64,000 nucleotides of DNA from Longibacter salinarum (GTDB lineage Bacteria; Bacteroidota; Rhodothermia; Rhodothermales; Salinibacteraceae): positions 558,001 through 622,000 of the forward strand of contig NZ_PDEQ01000002.1 of assembly GCF_002554795.1 (NCBI RefSeq), given 5' to 3'. Made by a program: the position numbers and the translations under genes. A model generated the notes under the pieces. The model saw only the letters and a program-made list of their open reading frames with translations, did no database searches and was not told the DNA's origin. Below, in pieces: positions 47,440-56,525 of the stretch; the stretch's first letter is position 1, and the number at the start of each line of letters is the position of its first letter.

Positions 47440-47869
47440 CACGACATTCTCGGTGTAGTATCGATAACGTATTGGGTTCTGTGACCCGTGCGCCGTTTCG
47501 GTTCGTAACCGAAGCGGCGCTCTTTGATTCAGCCAATGGGATGGACAGTTCTGAATAGGGCCAGGCTTATGGTTCGGAGGTGTGGTTGGAAATCGTGTGG
47601 CCGAATTGAGATGGGTTGAGAACATTGCACAACGCCGTGATTGTAGCAGAAGACTCACGGTTCGATTGAACCTTGCATTACGACGTTTTATACAGGCGTT
47701 ACAGGACCGAACGTATACAGCGGAATCGTGTCCAGTTGTTTTGATGGCGGACCTCGGCTCCTGCTGCATACTTGATAATACGTCCGGCATGGTCCGTGAT
47801 GTGACTGTTTGCGCCGACAGGAACTCGGCTCCGATGTATTTACAATTTCGTTCAGACTGACAGACTTCT
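47440..47869. other. Intergenic stretch between tpiA and fabH
   Basis: 430 bases. The tpiA terminator lies at 47490-47525. The rest has no convincing gene, and no promoter box could be fixed. Confidence 0.5.
47490..47525 (+). terminator. Rho-independent terminator of tpiA
   Basis: A 14-bp stem, GCGCCGTTTCGGTT (47490-47503) with AACCGAAGCGGCGC (47507-47520), one wobble, closes a CGT loop and is followed by TCTTTG. Confidence 0.88.
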
Positions 47870-48925
47870 ATGCCGTACGCGAGCATTACCGGCTGGGGCC
47901 ATTACGCTCCCGACAACGTCGTGACGAATGACGACCTGGCCCAGCACATGGAGACCAGCGATGAATGGATTCGCTCGCGCTCAGGGATTCGAGAGCGGCG
48001 ATTTGCTGAAGAGGGGGAAACGACGGCGACGATGTCGATCGAGAGTGGAAAGCGAGCGCTTGAGCGCGCCAATCTTTCACCCGAGGAGTTGGATCTGATT
48101 CTCGTCGCGTCGTCATCGCCGGACTACCTGACGCCTCCAGTGTCGAGTCAGGTTCAGGAAGGGCTCGGTGCGAAGCACGTGGGTGCCATGCAACTCACCG
48201 TTGGCTGCACGGGATGGGTGTACGCGATGGTAACAGCAGAACAATTCATCCGGACGGGGGCCTACGAAAACATTCTGGTTGTCGGCACGGAGTTGACCAG
48301 CCGTTGGCTCAGCTGGGAGAATCGTGGCACCGCGGTGCTTTTCGGCGACGGGTCGGGGGCGGTCGTCGTCCAGGCTTCTGATGAGCCGGCGGGCATCCTT
48401 GGTCACGTACTTGGTTCGGATGGCAGTGGGGCAGAAGACATTATTTTACCCGGTGGAGGCGTGGCGCAGCCTCTCACACATGAGCGGCTTGATGCGAATG
48501 AGTACAACATCAAGATGAACGGGAGGGAGGTCTTCCGTTTCGCCACGCGCATCATGGGAACGGCGCTGGAAGAAGCTTTGCATCGTGCAGAGCGGACGGT
48601 CGATGATATTGACCTTTTCGTACCTCATCAGGCTAATGCGCGCATCATCGAGTATGCGGCGAAGGACGCCGGCCTGCCTCGTGATAAGGTCGTTGTGAAC
48701 GTCGATCGCTACGGTAATACGTCTGCAGCGAGCGTGCCCATCGCGCTGTCCGAGGCATTTGACGAGGGCAGAGCTCAACCAGGAGATACGATTGCTGTGG
48801 TCGCATTCGGTGCCGGGTTGACGTGGGCGTCTGCGATTGTACAGCTGTCCGCGTCCTTTCCTGCGCTTCAGGAAGTGGCGGAACACCCGGCTGAAACACG
48901 AGCCCGGACCAAAGTTCGGATGTAG
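47870..48925 (+). CDS. fabH: 3-oxoacyl-ACP synthase III
   Basis: Condenses acetyl-CoA (or branched acyl-CoA) with malonyl-ACP to start fatty acid synthesis. The 351-residue protein has the thiolase-fold start SITGWGHYAPDNVVTN, SDEWIRSRSGIRERR, the active-site Cys113 in LTVGCTGWVYAM, His253 in VPHQANARIIEYAA and Asn283 in VDRYGNTSAASVPIAL. A Thr follows the Cys where Ser is common. The C-terminal tail of about 20 residues (EVAEHPAETRARTKVRM) extends past the usual end. It is followed by a hairpin terminator. Confidence 0.95.
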   Translation: MPYASITGWGHYAPDNVVTNDDLAQHMETSDEWIRSRSGIRERRFAEEGETTATMSIESGKRALERANLSPEELDLILVASSSPDYLTPPVSSQVQEGLGAKHVGAMQLTVGCTGWVYAMVTAEQFIRTGAYENILVVGTELTSRWLSWENRGTAVLFGDGSGAVVVQASDEPAGILGHVLGSDGSGAEDIILPGGGVAQPLTHERLDANEYNIKMNGREVFRFATRIMGTALEEALHRAERTVDDIDLFVPHQANARIIEYAAKDAGLPRDKVVVNVDRYGNTSAASVPIALSEAFDEGRAQPGDTIAVVAFGAGLTWASAIVQLSASFPALQEVAEHPAETRARTKVRM

Positions 48926-48997
48926 CGACTACAGCGAGCCGCGGACGGACCTTGTGCAGCGGATCATTCAGTTGACCTTTACGCCCTGAACCTTCGG

Positions 48998-49034
48998 CCC
49001 TTGTCATCTCCAGATGGCAAGGGTGATTTGTTTC
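48998..49034 (+). terminator. Terminator of fabH
   Basis: CCCTTGTCATCT (48998-49009) pairs with AGATGGCAAGGG (49012-49023), one wobble, followed by a T-rich run TGATTTGTTTCTT. Confidence 0.78.
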
Positions 49035-49059
49035 TTGAGAAGCGAGTGCCGTTTAGAGG

Positions 49060-49080
49060 CGACCTGTCAGCGACAGGTCG
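49060..49080. other. Perfect 9-bp hairpin in the susC leader
   Basis: CGACCTGTC and GACAGGTCG with a three-base AGC loop. It is near the fabH terminator but has no T run. It could be an operator or a second RNA hairpin. Confidence 0.5.
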
Positions 49081-49747
49081 TTGAAGCCCGTGTTAAGAAA
49101 AGAAAACAATGTCGACGAATATTTCGAATCGTCGCCCGGAATAGCCTGTATCGTCCGATAAGACCGGTTTTCTTCGAATTCGGTATAGGCGTGACTCGGT
49201 GCCGATAGGGGGAAAGGGCAAAAATCTTTTGATGTTGTGTTAAGGGGGCGTTACGTTGAAATAGGTGTTGGACACGACAGGACCGGGAACTATATCCCAA
49301 AGTTGTAACGCGAGGTGCTTGTAGTTGCGTTACGCGAACCTGTCGAGCTCTGAATCCTGCGCTTGTGGCGATTCCCCGCGGTGGTTTTCCTCGCCGCGGT
49401 GATTGCCGGCACGGCCGGAAAGGAGCACTCCGACATACTCAGGTTTTTTCACAGGGCCAAGACGCGTGATTACTACACTGATTGCACTCCCAGGTGCTTT
49501 TCACTCGTTGTTTCGCTGGTCCTTCCAGCGCTTTATCTCGGCGACGTCTTTGCCGGGACAAGAGCGCGGTTGGCGCACGTCGTACGTTGCCTGTTTAGGT
49601 GGCTGTAGCGCCTTCTAGTACTGCCGTCCCTCGCTTCCTCCGCAGATTTGTACTCTTGCGTCCGTCGTTCGACCGCGATTGGCACGTTTTACAAGACTTC
49701 TGCGCGAAGCGCTCAATGCATCGCACGTCTTACGCGGTGCATTCTAT

Positions 49748-49794
49748 GAACTCCGATCCATTGTGGGGGCGTAAATTTGTTTGATTCGGAGTTC
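49748..49794 (+). promoter_or_regulatory. Putative promoter and operator of susC
   Basis: TAAATTTG at 49772-49779 is a perfect match to the Bacteroidota-type -7 consensus TAnnTTTG. It lies between the arms of a perfect 9-bp inverted repeat, GAACTCCGA (49748-49756) and TCGGAGTTC (49786-49794), a layout expected for an operator. A good upstream TTG element at the usual spacing was not found. The susC ATG follows 39 bases after the right arm. Confidence 0.45.
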
Positions 49795-49832
49795 ACTCGT
49801 TCCGACTCCTCGTTTAGTGAGACTTCTAGATT

Positions 49833-52800
49833 ATGTTACGAAAGCTACTTACCGCAGCCTTTGTGCTGTCGTTGGTGGCGCCTGGATGGGCACTGGCTCA
49901 AGATACCGGTACCATTCAAGGCGTTGTCACCGATAGTACAGCCGGCGCGTCCATCCCAGGGGCAAACGTCGTCATCAGAAGCATCAGCATGGGTGCCGCG
50001 ACAGGTGCAGACGGATCTTACGAGATCTCGTCCGTTCCTGCCGGTGAATACTCGGTTACGGCGTCGTTCGTCGGCTACGTGGCCAAATCTCAAGAGGTCG
50101 CCGTGGAAGCAGGAGAAACGGTGACGCTTGACTTCGCACTCGCACCGCAAACCGTTGAAATGGGCGACGTCGTTGTGACGGCGCTCGGTGTTGAGCGAGA
50201 CCGTCGTTCCGTCGGTGCCTCCGTTCAGCAGGTGACCGGTGAGGAACTTGCGCAGGTCGAAAACGAGAACTTCGTTTCGTCCCTCGCGGGTCGTGTGTCC
50301 GGCGCCTCGATCAAGACGTCGAGTACGATGGGCGGTTCGGCGAACATCACCCTCCGCGGCTTCAACTCGCTGACCGGTGATAACCAGCCGCTGATCGTGA
50401 TCGACGGTATTCCGATCGATAACAGCACGCAGCGGACCGATGTCGGCCAGGAAAGAGGTTTTGGTGGTTTCGACTACGGGAACGCCGCGTCGATCATCAA
50501 TCCCAACAACATCCAGTCGCTCTCCGTCCTGAAAGGGCCGGCTGCCGCGGCTTTGTACGGATCGCGTGGTGCAAACGGCGTGATTCAGATCACGACGAAA
50601 TCTGGCGAAGACTCTGACGGACTCGGAGTGAGCTTCTCTTCCGGTGTCCAGGTCCAGCGCGCGTACCAGTTTATGGATTACCAGAACTCGTACGGCGGTG
50701 GTGCTGCTGGGAGCACGTTCCGTACGCTCCAGGGTAATGACTTCGTCCTGGATGGAAGCAGTGACCAGTATGTTGCCGACTACGCAACGGATGAGTCCTG
50801 GGGCCCACGCCTTGATGGACGTAACGTGCGCCAGTGGTACAGCTGGGACGACGTGAACGATCTGAACGGTGTCGCCACGCCATGGGAAGCCCACCCGGAC
50901 AACGTGAAGGATTTCCTTCAGACGGGAACGCGGTACTCCAATGACCTCGCGGTGTCTGACGGTGCAGAGTCGTACAACTACCGTCTGTACATGGGCAACG
51001 TGAACATGAAGGGCGTCATGCCGAACAGTGAAATGGATCGGTATCGCTTTGGGGTCAACGGTACGGTTGACGTATCCGAGAGTCTGACGGCGAATGCTGT
51101 TGCTGAGTACAACTACCAGGAGGCTCAGGGCCGCTCGGGAACGGGTTACGGCTTTGCAGAAAACGCCTTCGCTCAGTTTAACACCTTCGGTCAGCGTCAA
51201 CTTGATCTCGGACCGGACAGCTACATGCGCGACTACCTGCGCCCGGGCCGCCAGCAGCGCGGTTGGAACTGGGCCGGTGTTCAAGGTGCGCAGCAGGGGA
51301 CGTTCCAGTATACGGATAACCCCTACGTCGGTCGGTACGAGAACCTTCAGACCGATGACTCGCAGCGCTTCTTTGGTAAGGCGCAGCTGAACTACGACAT
51401 TGCCGAGGGCATCGGCAGTAGCTTCATGGTCACGAATGACCATCGAACGGAGCGTCGTGGTGAGCGCGTCTCGCTGGTTTCTTCCGAGCAGTCGAGCTAC
51501 ACGGAAGATGTCATCGAAGCTCAGGAAATCAACACCGAGCTGAAGTTCGATTACGAAACGCAGTTCGCCAATGACTTCGACCTCGATGCCTTTGTTGCGG
51601 GTCGAATTCGCTGGGAAACGTTTGAGCGGAACCGCCAGGCGACCTCCAACGGGCTTGCTGCTCCGCAGCTTTACACGGTTGAAAACTCGGTCGGTCGTCC
51701 GGAGATTACGGACTACTTCCAGCAGAATGCCGTGTACTCCTCGTACGGATCGGTCAACGTTGGATACAACGACCTGGTCTACATGACGGGTACGCTGCGT
51801 AATGACTGGTCCTCGACGCTGCCCGAAGACAACAACTCGTACCTCTATCCGTCGATTCAGACGTCGTTCGTCTTCTCCTCTCTCGAGGCTCTCGAAGATC
51901 AGGACGTTCTGTCGTACGGTAAGCTGCGTGCGAGCTGGGCGCGTGTCGGTGATGACACCGGCCCGTATCAGCTCGACGTTGTCTACCCGGTCGAAATCCC
52001 GTACGCCGGTCAGTCGATTCAGCGCGTTGATCGCGTTCTGAACAACGCCAATCTTGAGCCCGAAATTACGACGGGTGTTGAGGTCGGACTGGACCTTGAG
52101 TTCTTCAACAACCGTGCATCGCTTGCTACGACGTACTACCGCGATGTCACGCGTAACCAGATTCTCTCGACGGATGTCTCGCCGGCCTCTGGCTTTGGTG
52201 GAACGGTCGTGAATGCTGGTGAGGTGCTCAACACGGGTGTTGAGGCGCAGCTTGGTGTCACGCCGGTTCGTACCGAAGAGGTGAACTGGGATATCAACGT
52301 GAACTGGGCACTCAATAACAACGAGATCGTCGAACTCGCAGAAGGGATCAACACCTATGTGATCGGCGACGGTGTCTTCGCTCCTCCCACGGTTGCACAG
52401 GTGGGCGAGTCGTACGGTACGGTGTTCGGATCGAGTTTCATCCGCGACGCCAACGGCCAGATCGTCTACAACCGTTCGGGTGTCCCGGTCGCATCGGGTG
52501 AGAGCAAGTCGCTTGGATCCTTCCTTCCGGACTGGACCGCAGGCGCATCGACAAACCTGAGCTACAAAGGCGCGTCGCTGAGCGTTCTCGTCGAAGGACA
52601 GAAAGGGGGCAAGATTTGGTCGCTCTCCAACGCCTTCGGCACCTACAGTGGTCTCCTCCAGGAAACTGTTGAAGGTAACCAGCGCGAAACCGGCGTCATT
52701 CCGAGCGGTGTTGTGCTGCCGAGTGGCGTGGATCGTGCCGATGCAGCTACCACGGAAGGAATTCCGTTTGGCGAAGCTGTCGGACGCATTAGCGCCGCCG

Positions 52801-53096
52801 GTTTCTGGAAGAATCAGTTCTTCGGCCCGCTTGGCGATAACTTCCTGTACGACGCTTCCTACATCAAGCTGCAGGAAGTCGTCCTCGCCTATAACTTCCC
52901 GAGCCGTTGGTTTGCAAACACTCCGATTCAGCGTTTGAATGTCGCTGTGACGGGACGTAACCTGGCGATCCTTTATAAGAAGGCGCCGAACATCGATCCG
53001 TCGCTGACAATGTCGACCGGAAACTTCCAGGGCTTTGAAGCCGGGCAGATTCCGCCGCAGCGTCAGCTTGGCATGCGCTTCAACCTCACGTTCTAG
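49833..53096 (+). CDS. SusC/RagA-type TonB-dependent outer-membrane transporter
   Basis: A 1087-residue outer-membrane beta-barrel that imports oligosaccharides or peptides together with a SusD lipoprotein. After a signal peptide (LSLVAPGWALAQ) it has the carboxypeptidase-regulatory-like domain (TIQGVVTDSTAGASIPGANV, about residues 26-105). The plug domain follows with the SusC signature RGFNSLTGDNQPLIVIDGIP and LKGPAAAALYGSRGANGVI. The barrel ends in GMRFNLTF with a terminal Phe. There is no N-terminal STN domain, so no direct anti-sigma link is expected. The substrate is not known; no polysaccharide-degrading enzyme is nearby. Confidence 0.95.
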   Translation: MLRKLLTAAFVLSLVAPGWALAQDTGTIQGVVTDSTAGASIPGANVVIRSISMGAATGADGSYEISSVPAGEYSVTASFVGYVAKSQEVAVEAGETVTLDFALAPQTVEMGDVVVTALGVERDRRSVGASVQQVTGEELAQVENENFVSSLAGRVSGASIKTSSTMGGSANITLRGFNSLTGDNQPLIVIDGIPIDNSTQRTDVGQERGFGGFDYGNAASIINPNNIQSLSVLKGPAAAALYGSRGANGVIQITTKSGEDSDGLGVSFSSGVQVQRAYQFMDYQNSYGGGAAGSTFRTLQGNDFVLDGSSDQYVADYATDESWGPRLDGRNVRQWYSWDDVNDLNGVATPWEAHPDNVKDFLQTGTRYSNDLAVSDGAESYNYRLYMGNVNMKGVMPNSEMDRYRFGVNGTVDVSESLTANAVAEYNYQEAQGRSGTGYGFAENAFAQFNTFGQRQLDLGPDSYMRDYLRPGRQQRGWNWAGVQGAQQGTFQYTDNPYVGRYENLQTDDSQRFFGKAQLNYDIAEGIGSSFMVTNDHRTERRGERVSLVSSEQSSYTEDVIEAQEINTELKFDYETQFANDFDLDAFVAGRIRWETFERNRQATSNGLAAPQLYTVENSVGRPEITDYFQQNAVYSSYGSVNVGYNDLVYMTGTLRNDWSSTLPEDNNSYLYPSIQTSFVFSSLEALEDQDVLSYGKLRASWARVGDDTGPYQLDVVYPVEIPYAGQSIQRVDRVLNNANLEPEITTGVEVGLDLEFFNNRASLATTYYRDVTRNQILSTDVSPASGFGGTVVNAGEVLNTGVEAQLGVTPVRTEEVNWDINVNWALNNNEIVELAEGINTYVIGDGVFAPPTVAQVGESYGTVFGSSFIRDANGQIVYNRSGVPVASGESKSLGSFLPDWTAGASTNLSYKGASLSVLVEGQKGGKIWSLSNAFGTYSGLLQETVEGNQRETGVIPSGVVLPSGVDRADAATTEGIPFGEAVGRISAAGFWKNQFFGPLGDNFLYDASYIKLQEVVLAYNFPSRWFANTPIQRLNVAVTGRNLAILYKKAPNIDPSLTMSTGNFQGFEAGQIPPQRQLGMRFNLTF

Positions 53097-53113
53097 GAAC
53101 GTTGAGTGCCTCG

Positions 53114-53139
53114 CTCCCGGCGGCTCCGGTCGCCGGGAG
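53114..53139 (+). other. Intercistronic hairpin between susC and susD-like gene
   Basis: CTCCCGGCG (53114-53122) pairs perfectly with CGCCGGGAG (53131-53139) around an 8-base loop. It has no T run, and lies 18 bases after the susC stop. It may shape relative mRNA levels of the two genes. Confidence 0.65.
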
Positions 53140-53198
53140 ACCGAGAGGCCCTGAAGCTGGATTGGACCGTTCTGCACATTACACGCAAGATCACTGAT

Positions 53199-54725
53199 AT
53201 GAGACGTTTTACGACTCCCTTACATCTCATCATCGGGGCGCTTGTCCTGGCCGTTACGGTCAGCGCATGCGACCTAACGAAGATGAATGAGAACCCAAAC
53301 GCCTCCACTTCTCCTGATGTGGATGCGCTCATGGCCAATGCCATGAGGGATTTCTCGAATTTCTACTACGACGATGAATTCACGATGCGCGGGTCGAACC
53401 TGCTCGCGCAGTACACGACCCAGAACTTTTACCCGACGGAGAGCACGTACGCTGCCTTCCCTCGGCCCTGGGACGAGATTTATTACCCGCTCAACGACCT
53501 GAAAACGGTTATTGAGTTGAACCGCGAGGACCCGACGATTTCGGCAAGCCCCGATAACTACATCGCGGTCTCGCAGATTTCGCAATCCTTCATGTTCCAC
53601 GTCCTCACGGATTACTACGGGGATGTTCCGTTCAATGAAGCGCTGGCTGGGCAGGAGAACTTCGCTCCGGCGTACACGCCGCAGTCGGAGATTTATCCCT
53701 CCCTTCTCGATTCGCTGGATACGGCGATTGGGAATATCGACGCAAGCGCACCTGGACCGGGAGGTGATGTCATCTTTGGTGGTGACATGGAGAAATGGGA
53801 GCGGTTCGCCAACTCCCTGAAGCTCCGCATTGCAATGCGTATGGAAAGTCAGAACGGCGCCTCGGGTGTCCTTGACACCCAGTCGGTTTATGACAACGCA
53901 ATGCAGAGCAATGATGACAACGCGTACTTTCAGTTCACGACGTCGGCCGAGCATCGTAGCGACATTTACGAGAACCGGTTCGTTGCCGGACGAGACGACT
54001 TCGACGCCTCGGATCGCTTCGTGAACGCGCTGCAGCAGTACAGCACGACCGATCCGCGCGCTGAGGTCTACTTCCAGACGGATATCAACGGTGGATACAC
54101 CGGCTTCCCGTACGGACTCCAGCAGCCTGCTGCTCAGGATCTGTACTCAAGCAACCTCCCGTCGGAGACCTTCTCGCGCCCCGGAGACCGTTTTTCCGCG
54201 GATGCTGCAGAAGGTCTCTGGATGAACTACGATGAGACGCTCTTCATCAAAGCGGAAGCGATCGATAAGGGCTACATCAGCGGCAATCGGGACGCAGTGT
54301 TTGAAGATGCTATTCGCGCAAGCATTGCGCGCTGGGATCTCGACCCGAACTCTGCGCAGGCAGATGCCTACATCGCTGAAGTCATGAGCGATGTCAGTAA
54401 CAATGGCTTTGACCAGGTGCTCGGTGAGCAGAAGTGGATTGCCTTCTACTTCCAGGGTGTCCAGGGCTGGAGCACGTGGCGCCGTCTCGACTTCGAAGGC
54501 TGGATTCTCCCGCCCACGGGTGGAAACCAGGGTGCATACGCGACAGCAGGCGAGAGCGGCGTGCCGCTGCGCTACGACTACCCGCAGAGCGAGTTCTCCC
54601 TCAACGGAGACAATGTCACCGAAGCTGCGACGTCCCAGTTCGGAGGTACGCAATCGGAGACGCCAATCGGGCGCATCTGGTGGGATACCAATCCGCCGCC
54701 GTCTGAGGTAAACGTCCCTAACTAA
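53199..54725 (+). CDS. SusD/RagB-family nutrient-binding outer-membrane lipoprotein
   Basis: The surface-exposed partner of the SusC transporter. The 508-residue protein has a signal peptide ending in a lipobox (LAVTVSAC) and the NENPNASTSPDVDALMANAM start typical of the SusD_RagB-like 2 group. TPR-like helical sequence follows (SQSFMFHVLTDYYGDVPFNEAL, ANSLKLRIAMRM), and the C-terminal part has EQKWIAFYFQGVQGWSTWRR. The ATG at 53199 is chosen for the signal peptide. It lies 102 bases after susC, with a hairpin between. Confidence 0.94.
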   Translation: MRRFTTPLHLIIGALVLAVTVSACDLTKMNENPNASTSPDVDALMANAMRDFSNFYYDDEFTMRGSNLLAQYTTQNFYPTESTYAAFPRPWDEIYYPLNDLKTVIELNREDPTISASPDNYIAVSQISQSFMFHVLTDYYGDVPFNEALAGQENFAPAYTPQSEIYPSLLDSLDTAIGNIDASAPGPGGDVIFGGDMEKWERFANSLKLRIAMRMESQNGASGVLDTQSVYDNAMQSNDDNAYFQFTTSAEHRSDIYENRFVAGRDDFDASDRFVNALQQYSTTDPRAEVYFQTDINGGYTGFPYGLQQPAAQDLYSSNLPSETFSRPGDRFSADAAEGLWMNYDETLFIKAEAIDKGYISGNRDAVFEDAIRASIARWDLDPNSAQADAYIAEVMSDVSNNGFDQVLGEQKWIAFYFQGVQGWSTWRRLDFEGWILPPTGGNQGAYATAGESGVPLRYDYPQSEFSLNGDNVTEAATSQFGGTQSETPIGRIWWDTNPPPSEVNVPN

Positions 54726-54754
54726 TAGGGCGAACTCCCTCTAGCTCAGTTGTC

Positions 54755-54787
54755 GCGGCGCGTGCGTCGTGAGTACGCACGCGCCGC
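54755..54787 (+). other. Perfect 13-bp intercistronic hairpin
   Basis: GCGGCGCGTGCGT (54755-54767) pairs with ACGCACGCGCCGC (54775-54787) around a 7-base loop. It lies between the SusD-like gene and the FAS1 gene. The stem is strong enough for a terminator, but the following ATCGGTCTATCCTT is only mildly T-rich, so partial termination or mRNA processing is likely. Confidence 0.7.
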
Positions 54788-54819
54788 ATCGGTCTATCCT
54801 TGTAATTGCAATCATACCT

Positions 54820-56085
54820 ATGAACGTTCAACTACGAACGCCGCTTCTACTACTATTGGCCGTCGCCTTCGTGGCGGCTGGCTGCGACCAGAGCGAGCAG
54901 CGGCTCGACTTTGAAACCGGAGATTCTTATATCACCACGCAGGTCTCCTCTGCAGGCGGCGATGCAACCAAGTCTGAGGTTGTAACGCCCGACACCGTAA
55001 CATATCGCGTCCAGGGATATACGGTTGACAAAACGTACACCTGGACAGTGAATGGCACGGAGCCGCCAGTGGCAGCGCACCCCGGTGCAACGGAAACCCA
55101 CGTGTGGGAATCCCGCAACGGTGAGTTCGTCACGGTCATCTATTCTGATGCCGACCCGATCGCCACCGGTAGCGCGCTTAACGCGATTTCGATGGATGCG
55201 ACCGGAGATGACATTAACGCAAATGTCGACTCGATTACGGCAAGCGTATCGGCAAATGTCGCTGAGCAGGTGAACCGCTTTGGCGTGTTCGCTACTCTGA
55301 GCGGTGCTGTTGGTGCAACCGATGTGGATAGTCTCCTCACCGATGCACCGGATGCGACGCTCTTTGCTCCGGACAATAATGCCTTTGACGCACTTGACAC
55401 CGCGCCGACGAATGCTGTCGATGCGGACGAGCCGGTCGACTCGGGCATGCTTGCTGACTTCCTGAAGTATCACGCCCTCGGCACGAGTGCCGAAGCGGCC
55501 GATCTGGCATCGCAGACGTATGAAACGCTGCTGCCCGGTGAAACCGCCGGCTCGCAGGCGACCATCACGGTCGACGCCAGTGGCCCCGTCACGATCAACG
55601 GAAACGCCACCGTCACCCAGACGGATGTCATGTCGACGAATGGAGTTCTCCACAAGATCGATGGAGTGCTCGTTCCCCCGATTGCTTCGATTGACTTCAC
55701 CGATCAGACGGTGATGGATGACTCGGTCGAAACAGCACCAGGTAGCGGCATCTACACACCGGCCGATTCCGTGACCGTGCAGGGCGCGTTCCTGCCGGAA
55801 GGTGGCTTCGTCGTGCTGCACGATAGCACGCAGCTCGCCGCCGGTAACACGCTGGGAAGTATCGTCGGCGTTTCCGATTACGTCGAAGCTGGCATCAGCA
55901 CCGATGTTACGGTGCCGATCGATAATGTGTCGAGCACGGCGGTCGTTGGCGCCATGGCGCACCAGGACACCAACGATAACCAGCAGTACGACTTCCAGAT
56001 ATCGGGTGGTACTGCAGACGGTCCGTACACGCGCGATGGAGCAGCTGTGATCGACAACGCGGAGATCGCACCTCCAGCCAACTAA
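54820..56085 (+). CDS. Lipoprotein with FAS1 domain and DUF7282-like C-terminal domain
   Basis: A 421-residue, acidic, probably surface lipoprotein (lipobox LAVAFVAAGC). Residues about 30-110 form a beta-rich domain with a TVTYRVQGYTVDKTYTW segment. Residues about 145-290 are a fasciclin (FAS1) domain: LSGAVGATDVDSLLTDAPDA, TLFAPDNNAFDALD, LKYHALGTS and GVLHKIDGVLVPP. The C-terminal 130 residues (DSVTVQGAFLPEGGFVVLHD, AGISTDVTVPID) recall the DUF7282 domain known to me from haloarchaeal surface proteins. It may bind or hold surface material with the SusCD pair; role unknown. Confidence 0.83.
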   Translation: MNVQLRTPLLLLLAVAFVAAGCDQSEQRLDFETGDSYITTQVSSAGGDATKSEVVTPDTVTYRVQGYTVDKTYTWTVNGTEPPVAAHPGATETHVWESRNGEFVTVIYSDADPIATGSALNAISMDATGDDINANVDSITASVSANVAEQVNRFGVFATLSGAVGATDVDSLLTDAPDATLFAPDNNAFDALDTAPTNAVDADEPVDSGMLADFLKYHALGTSAEAADLASQTYETLLPGETAGSQATITVDASGPVTINGNATVTQTDVMSTNGVLHKIDGVLVPPIASIDFTDQTVMDDSVETAPGSGIYTPADSVTVQGAFLPEGGFVVLHDSTQLAAGNTLGSIVGVSDYVEAGISTDVTVPIDNVSSTAVVGAMAHQDTNDNQQYDFQISGGTADGPYTRDGAAVIDNAEIAPPAN

Positions 56086-56525
56086 CGAGACATCGCATCG
56101 TGGCGAAAGCCGCGGCGATAGTTATCAAACGAGAGCCGATCCCAGCGATGGGGTCGGCTCTTTTTTATGTCAACCTGGTCCGATTCGGCTGTAACGCCGG
56201 ACATCCTGGCCTCACCTATAAATTGGAATCACGTATCTGCGACGCAGTGCAAATATGATCAGCCCTCAGGATACGGTTGGGCTGACATCGACGGAGCTGC
56301 TGCCGTCACGTGAGCATGTGAGGTGTCAAACCGGGTGCCGATCCCGTATTATATTGACGATCGATGGAAAAAGACTATCAACGCAAATAGAAACGCCCAG
56401 CGGCTGACAACAGAGCCATTGGGCGTCTTGAGGAAGCGTATTTCGTCGACGTGTTTCTCGACGAACCGTTTTATCGACATCCGGGAGCAAAGCACGCGTC
56501 CCAGACACCTTGTACTCGCGAACAA
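56086..56525. other. Intergenic stretch after the FAS1 gene
   Basis: 440 bases. It holds the terminator at 56132-56166 and otherwise no coding signal; the opposite-strand FmdB-like gene ends at 56526. Confidence 0.5.
56132..56166 (+). terminator. Rho-independent terminator of the susCD-FAS1 unit
   Basis: AGAGCCGATCCC (56132-56143) pairs with GGGGTCGGCTCT (56150-56161), one wobble, followed by a run of T (56161-56166). A classical terminator and the only T-tract hairpin in this operon. Confidence 0.92.

Larger units (their letters stand above)
48926..49832. other. Long structured leader upstream of susC
   Basis: 907 bases without a credible gene, holding several inverted repeats: the fabH terminator, a perfect hairpin at 49060-49080, GTAACGC/GCGTTAC elements at 49248, 49305 and 49327, and a promoter-like region at 49748-49794. 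The size suggests a regulated susC promoter and a long 5' region. Confidence 0.55.

Noticed and set aside
47582-47860. 92-codon open frame between tpiA and fabH
   Set aside because: No family resemblance, no conserved pattern and a Cys/Arg-rich random look; it begins soon after a terminator.
49845-53177. Long open frame on the - strand opposite susC
   Set aside because: It is open over more than 1100 codons, but its translation is Arg/Val/His-rich with no family motif. It mirrors the codon use of the true SusC gene on the + strand.
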